Under the pieces are notes generated by a model. The model was given only the letters and a program-made list of their open reading frames with translations, was not told where the DNA came from and made no database searches. Below are positions 5,176 through 8,344 of a DNA stretch of 8,344 nucleotides, piece after piece. The position numbers and the translations under genes were made by a program. Source of the stretch: Pseudonocardia sp. (GTDB lineage: Bacteria; Actinomycetota; Actinomycetes; Mycobacteriales; Pseudonocardiaceae); NCBI GenBank assembly GCA_030453005.1, contig JAKDLE010000085.1, positions 1 through 8,344 on the forward strand, written 5' to 3'. Position 1 is the stretch's first letter, and every line of letters starts with the position of its first letter.

Positions 5176-5874
5176 CTACCCTCCCCGCTGGCGGACCGAC
5201 AGATCGAACAGGATGTTGACGCCGTTGAGCAGCGACTGGCCCTTGCTGCGGGAGTACTCGGTGTAGCGGATCGACACCGGCACCTCACGCACCCGCCACG
5301 TCGAGTGGCCCAGGTAGGACACGATCTCCGAGGCGTGCGCCATGCCGTTCATCGTGATCTGCAGGTCGTCGGCGACCGGCCGGGTGAGCACGCGCAGGCC
5401 GTTGTGCGCGTCGGTGAGCTTGAGCTTGCGGCCCGCCCGGCTCAGCAGCACCGCGGTGCGCAGCACGATGCGCTTGAGCAGCGGCACCGAGGCGCCACCG
5501 TCGGCGAAGCGGGTGCCGAGTACGACGTCGGCGGCACCGGAGCGGGCCACCTCGACCATCGCCGCCGCGTCCTCGAGGCGGTGCTGCCCGTCGGCGTCGA
5601 ACATCACGAAGTACCGCGCGCCGGGCTGCGCGCGGGCGTAGGTCAGCCCGGTCTGCAGGGCCGCGCCCTGCCCGAGGTTGACGGGGTGACGCACCAGGTG
5701 GGCGCGCGTGCGCAGCACCGCGGCGGGCGAGCCGTCACGGCTGCCGTCGTCGACACACACGACGTTGGGGAACACGGCGAGGGTCTGGTCGAGCACGGAC
5801 TCCAGTACCTGCACCTCGTTGAACACCGGGATCACGACCCAGACGTCGTCGCCTGATCGACCGTCGTCGGTCAC
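5176..5874 (-). CDS. DPM1-like family 2 glycosyltransferase (probable polyprenyl-phosphate sugar synthase)
   Basis: This is a 232-residue soluble GT2 enzyme. Motifs in order: VVIPVFNE (13-20), CVDDGSRDGS (40-49), VNLGQGAALQTG (65-76), MFDADGQHR (91-99) with the metal-binding DAD, GTRF (120-123), LTDAHNGLR (153-161) and YTEYSRSKGQS (204-214). This set is that of dolichyl/polyprenyl-phosphate mannose or glucose synthases, which move a sugar from a nucleotide donor to a polyprenyl phosphate at the inner leaflet. It has no membrane helices of its own, unlike GtrB-type synthases, and is followed by a DUF2304 membrane protein. GTG 5874 overlaps the flippase stop (GTGA) and has AGGGAGGAG at 5889-5881, spacing 6, so this start is secure. 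A longer reading further upstream would be antisense-frame noise. Sugar identity is unknown. Confidence 0.9.
   Translation of the reverse strand: MTDDGRSGDDVWVVIPVFNEVQVLESVLDQTLAVFPNVVCVDDGSRDGSPAAVLRTRAHLVRHPVNLGQGAALQTGLTYARAQPGARYFVMFDADGQHRLEDAAAMVEVARSGAADVVLGTRFADGGASVPLLKRIVLRTAVLLSRAGRKLKLTDAHNGLRVLTRPVADDLQITMNGMAHASEIVSYLGHSTWRVREVPVSIRYTEYSRSKGQSLLNGVNILFDLSVRQRGG
5179..5186 (-). promoter_or_regulatory. Strong Shine-Dalgarno for the DUF2304 gene
   Basis: On the - strand GGGGAGGG lies 7 bases before ATG 5171 and just ahead of the TAG stop (5178-5176) of the upstream glycosyltransferase. It decides the start and shows reinitiation or fresh initiation at this one non-overlapping junction. 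Confidence 0.75.
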
Positions 5875-7178
5875 GTCGGGCTCCTCCCTGTGTGCGGTCG
5901 CCAACCTACCTGCGGGGCGGCGACCCCGACTCCGGGGTGCGTCGCCCGCAGCGCCCGACCGACGCCCACGGCGAGCACGGCCACCACCACGGCCGGGCCC
6001 GCGAGCTGCGCCACCAGCGCCGCGGTGATCGGCGCGACCGGCAGCACGAGCAGCCCGAGGAACACCACGGTGCCTGCCACCCAGCCGATCGTGACCACGC
6101 GCTGGCGGCCGAGCGCGATCAGCGTCGGCTGCACGATGAGCGCCATCAGCATCAGCATGGTGGCCGCCCCGAGCAGCCCGAGGGTGACGGCCGACGGGCG
6201 CACCGCGGTGTTGAACAGCACCTGCGCCGCCCACGGCCCGACCAGCACGGCTGCGACCACCACGGCCACCCCGACACCCCCCACGAGGCCGACGACCTGC
6301 CACAGCCGCCTGCCCAGCTCCGCGCGGTGACCGAGGGCGGCGGCACGCGTGAGCTTGGGCAGCAGCACCGCCTGCACCGGCGCGAACAGGAACAGCGGGA
6401 TGCGGGCCAGCACGAACGTGGCGGCGAACACCCCCGCGGCGACGAGGTCGTCGGGCGAGCGGTAGGTGACCACGACGGGCGCCAGGTTGGCCACGAGCTG
6501 GCTCAGCGCCACCGCCACCATCAGGTAGGACAGCGACCGACCCATGCCGACGGGCGCCGTACCCGACTCGTGCGGCAGCCGCACCGCCGTCGCCACGCTC
6601 AGCGCCGCCAGCGCCGACCCGAGCGCGAACGCCATCCCGTACGCCGCGGGCGACGCGACGGCGACGGCGGCGAGCACCAGCCCGGGCAGCAGCCGCACCG
6701 CCCCCTCGACGTAGAGCGTGCGGGAGTAGGCGACGAACCGCTGCCGCCCGCCGAGCACGCCGCGCGTCCAGTACACGGCGGCCGAGCCGACGACCGCCAC
6801 GAGCAGCGCGGCGAGCAGGCCGAGGCGCCCGTCGAGGACCCGCCCGAGGAACAGCGGCCAGGCCACCAGCACGGCCACGACGAGCACGGCCAGCGACCGC
6901 GCGGCCAGCACCGCCGACCGCCGTGCGACCGGTCGCACTGGCTCCCCGCGGGCGACGGCCGAGCTCACCGCGCGGCTCGTCTCCTGCTCCAGCGCCGCGA
7001 ACACGCCCGGTCCGATGATGTTGATGACCAGGTACAGCGAGATCAGCGCACTGAGCGCGCCCGCGTCGTCGGGTCGGTCGAAGACGTGCCCGACGACGGC
7101 GACGAACGCGTACCCCGCCGCACCGAGCACCCCGAGCCCCAGGGCCAGGTGCAGTGCGGTGCCCGTCCGCCTGCTCAT
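5871..7178 (-). CDS. Wzx/MATE-superfamily polysaccharide flippase
   Basis: This is a 435-residue integral membrane protein with about 12 hydrophobic segments: first near 8-30, then 41-62, 88-110, 118-137, 160-178 and 180-198, and a second half from about 215 to 410. The motif FAALEQETSRA (60-70) after helix 2 is typical of actinobacterial O-antigen/teichuronic-type exporters. YWTRGVLGGRQRFVAYS (136-152) matches the loop where these proteins carry the phrase G-x-xR-F-xxY. Such proteins flip undecaprenyl- or decaprenyl-linked oligosaccharides to the outer leaflet. No Shine-Dalgarno stands out before ATG 7178, which overlaps the upstream TGA as ATGA, so translation is probably coupled. The hydrophilic C-terminal tail (411-435) is variable. 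Separation from MurJ is by length (435 against over 500) and glycosyltransferase neighbours. Confidence 0.87.
   Translation of the reverse strand: MSRRTGTALHLALGLGVLGAAGYAFVAVVGHVFDRPDDAGALSALISLYLVINIIGPGVFAALEQETSRAVSSAVARGEPVRPVARRSAVLAARSLAVLVVAVLVAWPLFLGRVLDGRLGLLAALLVAVVGSAAVYWTRGVLGGRQRFVAYSRTLYVEGAVRLLPGLVLAAVAVASPAAYGMAFALGSALAALSVATAVRLPHESGTAPVGMGRSLSYLMVAVALSQLVANLAPVVVTYRSPDDLVAAGVFAATFVLARIPLFLFAPVQAVLLPKLTRAAALGHRAELGRRLWQVVGLVGGVGVAVVVAAVLVGPWAAQVLFNTAVRPSAVTLGLLGAATMLMLMALIVQPTLIALGRQRVVTIGWVAGTVVFLGLLVLPVAPITAALVAQLAGPAVVVAVLAVGVGRALRATHPGVGVAAPQVGWRPHTGRSPT
5881..5889 (-). promoter_or_regulatory. Shine-Dalgarno AGGGAGGAG for the DPM1-like gene
   Basis: AGGGAGGAG on the - strand is 6 bases upstream of GTG 5874, embedded in the 3' end of the flippase gene. 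It confirms the internal GTG start and the 4-base overlap. Confidence 0.75.
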
Positions 7179-7783
7179 GGGGTTCGGGCGACCGTCACGA
7201 ACTCGTTGTAGGCGAACACCTTGCCCAGCGGGCGCGGGAACGGGAACGAGTACTGCCGGTCCACGCGCAGGCCGACGGCCGTGAACAGGGCGGCCACCTC
7301 GCCGAAACCACAGAACCGCACGTGCGTGGCGTCGGTGGTGTAGCCCTTCTCCTGCGGCGTGATCAGCACGACCTTGCCCCCGGACCGGACGTAGGGCGTG
7401 TAGGAGCGCAGCAGGCCGAGCGCGTCGTCCTCGGGGAGGTGCTCGACGACGTGCGCGAGCAGCAGGGTGTCGAAGGCGCCGGGCCGGGCGTGCTCACTGC
7501 GGGCGAACCCGTCGGGGGTGTAGGCGTCGAGCCCGCGGTCGCGCGCCACGGCCACCGAGGCGGCGTTGTGGTCGACGCCCACCCCGTTGCCGTCGAGATG
7601 GGCGAGATTGCGGCCCAGCCCGCACCCGACGTCGAGCGTGCGGCCGAGCGCCAGCTGGCGGACGTTCCACCGGTAGGGTGCCTGCACGTCGAGCCGCTGC
7701 TTCCAGCCCGCCCCCTCCAGGGTGGCCAGGCGCTGGGTGTAGTCGGACGTGTCGGTGCCCGGGCCGGGCTCGGGTGCGGTCAC
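7175..7783 (-). CDS. Class I SAM-dependent methyltransferase
   Basis: This is a 202-residue protein. Motif I is DVGCGLGRN (51-59), the acidic ribose-binding region is GVGVDHN (67-73), and the AHVVEHLPEDD segment (110-120) is motif IV of the Methyltransf_11 type. A late RPGG-like turn, YVRSGGKVVLITPQEKG (131-147), follows. Residues 15-42 (RLATLEGAGWKQRLDVQAPY then RWN) form an N-terminal cap typical of actinobacterial homologues in cell-wall glycan loci. GTG 7783 is preferred; reading further upstream would cross the divergent promoter and enter the rmlC-type gene antisense. There is no Shine-Dalgarno; a GACACT box 6 bases upstream suggests a leaderless transcript. As first gene of the operon it may O-methylate a sugar or cap the glycan. 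Substrate is unknown. Confidence 0.87.
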   Translation of the reverse strand: MTAPEPGPGTDTSDYTQRLATLEGAGWKQRLDVQAPYRWNVRQLALGRTLDVGCGLGRNLAHLDGNGVGVDHNAASVAVARDRGLDAYTPDGFARSEHARPGAFDTLLLAHVVEHLPEDDALGLLRSYTPYVRSGGKVVLITPQEKGYTTDATHVRFCGFGEVAALFTAVGLRVDRQYSFPFPRPLGKVFAYNEFVTVARTP

Positions 7784-7844
7784 CGCCTGAGTGTCCCGCG
7801 AGCCGTCCGGGCCCGGCAAACCGGACCCTGCGACACTCGGTGCC
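7784..7844. promoter_or_regulatory. Divergent promoter region with inverted GACACTC motifs
   Basis: This 61-base gap separates two divergent GTG starts. GAGTGTC (7789-7795) and GACACTC (7832-7838) are exact inverted copies, so each strand reads GACACT then 6 (- strand) or 7 (+ strand) bases then GTG. That is the spacing expected of a -10 box for a leaderless transcript; GACACT keeps the A2 and T6 of TANNNT. Between them GTCCGG (7805-7810) and CCGGAC (7821-7826) form a second inverted repeat, a possible operator. No clear -35 is visible and neither gene has a Shine-Dalgarno. Confidence 0.5.
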
Positions 7845-8344
7845 GTGAAGGTGGAGGAGACGACGATCCCCGGCCTGCTGGTCGTGGAGCTGACGCTGCA
7901 CACCGACGGCCGGGGCTGGTTCAAGGAGTCCTACCAGCGGGCGAAGCTGGAGGCTGCGGGGTTGCCGCCGTTCGAGCCGGTGCAGAACAACGTCTCGTTC
8001 AACGCCGAGACCGGCACCACCCGCGGCATTCACGCCGAGCCGTGGGACAAGTACATCTCGCTGGCGAACGGTCGGGCGTTCGCGGCGATCGTCGACCTGC
8101 GGTCCGGGGCGTCCCACGGGCGGGTCGAGACGGTCGAGCTGCATCCCGGCAACGCGCTGTTCGTGCCCCGCGGGTGCGGCAACTCCTACCAGACGCTCAC
8201 CTCCGACGTCGTCTACACCTACCTCGTCAACGAGCACTGGTCGCCGGACGCGGAATACACGCTGATCCAGGCGTTCGACCCCGCCCTGGGCATCGACTGG
8301 CCGATCGGCGCCGACGCCGCGATCCGCTCCGACAAGGACCGCGG
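7845..8344 (+). CDS. rmlC: dTDP-4-dehydrorhamnose 3,5-epimerase (RmlC), probably the N-terminal half of an RmlC-RmlD fusion; cut by the window edge
   Basis: From GTG 7845 the frame stays open to the last base, giving 166 visible residues. The cupin epimerase signature is clear: PGLLVVELTLHTDGRGWFKE (9-28), QNNVSFN (47-53), TRGIHAEPWDKY (59-70), VDLR (83-86), FVPRGCGNSYQTL (106-118) and YTYLVNEHWSPDAEYT (124-139). H63 matches the catalytic base, K69 the active-site lysine and Y126 the tyrosine acid of M. tuberculosis RmlC (H62, K72, Y132). The second aromatic, Y138 there, is W132 here. The shortened loop RGIHAEPWDK and the ending SDKDR resemble the RmlC domain of corynebacterial bifunctional RmlCD proteins rather than stand-alone RmlC. 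It makes dTDP-4-keto-L-rhamnose for surface glycans. GTG 7851 is an alternative start. Confidence 0.88.
   Translation, partial: MKVEETTIPGLLVVELTLHTDGRGWFKESYQRAKLEAAGLPPFEPVQNNVSFNAETGTTRGIHAEPWDKYISLANGRAFAAIVDLRSGASHGRVETVELHPGNALFVPRGCGNSYQTLTSDVVYTYLVNEHWSPDAEYTLIQAFDPALGIDWPIGADAAIRSDKDR

Noticed and set aside
5892..7211. 439-codon + strand frame opposite the flippase
   Set aside because: H/R/Q/G-rich shadow translation; the opposite strand encodes a coherent 12-helix transporter.
7494..8237. - strand frame opposite rmlC and the methyltransferase start
   Set aside because: Crosses the divergent promoter and runs antisense to a clear RmlC cupin; no motifs.
1..8344. CRISPR arrays, tRNA/rRNA genes, insertion sequences, attachment sites
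   Set aside because: Scanned for regularly spaced repeats, tRNA-like arms, transposase motifs and terminal repeats; none were seen.

Overview
The window looks like high-GC actinobacterial DNA. Coding is dense, GTG starts are common, genes overlap by ATGA/GTGA, and most third codon positions are G or C. A Pseudonocardia-like or related mycolata/pseudonocardial genome fits, but that is inference from composition and protein style, not a match. Most of the window is a cell-surface polysaccharide or glycolipid biosynthesis locus. Its left end is of different composition.

Left part, bases 1 to about 1760, + strand, about 63-65% GC in the lines I counted. It holds the C-terminal end of a flippase-like integral membrane protein (LPG-synthase TM/UPF0104 type). 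An ATGA overlap joins it to a complete LpxA-like left-handed beta-helix acyltransferase, unexpected in a Gram-positive lineage without classical lipid A. A stem-loop follows. Next comes a small MNT nucleotidyltransferase with a perfect GSX10DXD motif (MntA-type antitoxin), overlapped by a 60-residue ORF. That ORF reads as the two ends of a HEPN (DUF86/HepT) toxin joined in frame, with the catalytic RX4-6H core missing. A perfect 16-bp palindrome sits on its stop codon.

Middle, 1894-3867, + strand, 73-82% GC in sampled lines: one 657-residue polytopic membrane protein of DUF6541 type, a probable GT-C-like envelope glycosyltransferase. It converges on the next operon with 6 bases between stop codons, and a small symmetric hairpin lies there.

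Right part, 7783 down to 3874, - strand: a tightly coupled five-gene operon. In transcription order it encodes a SAM methyltransferase, a Wzx/MATE-like polysaccharide flippase, a DPM1-like GT2 glycosyltransferase, a DUF2304 small membrane protein and a second GT2 glycosyltransferase. Junctions are 4-base overlaps, or a 4-base gap with a strong Shine-Dalgarno.

Far right, 7845 to the edge, + strand: the RmlC (dTDP-4-dehydrorhamnose 3,5-epimerase) part of a gene that runs out of the window. It resembles the N-terminal half of the actinobacterial RmlC-RmlD fusion. It diverges from the operon across a 61-base gap carrying an inverted pair of GACACTC motifs, each 6-7 bases from a GTG start.

Together, dTDP-L-rhamnose supply, two cytoplasmic glycosyltransferases, a probable polyprenyl-phosphate sugar synthase with a small membrane partner, a lipid-linked glycan flippase and a multi-membrane glycosyltransferase suggest assembly and export of a rhamnose-containing surface glycan. 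The most notable signals are the internally deleted HEPN toxin beside an intact MntA, the LpxA-like enzyme with a methionine at the acyl-ruler position, and the symmetric, possibly leaderless divergent promoter.
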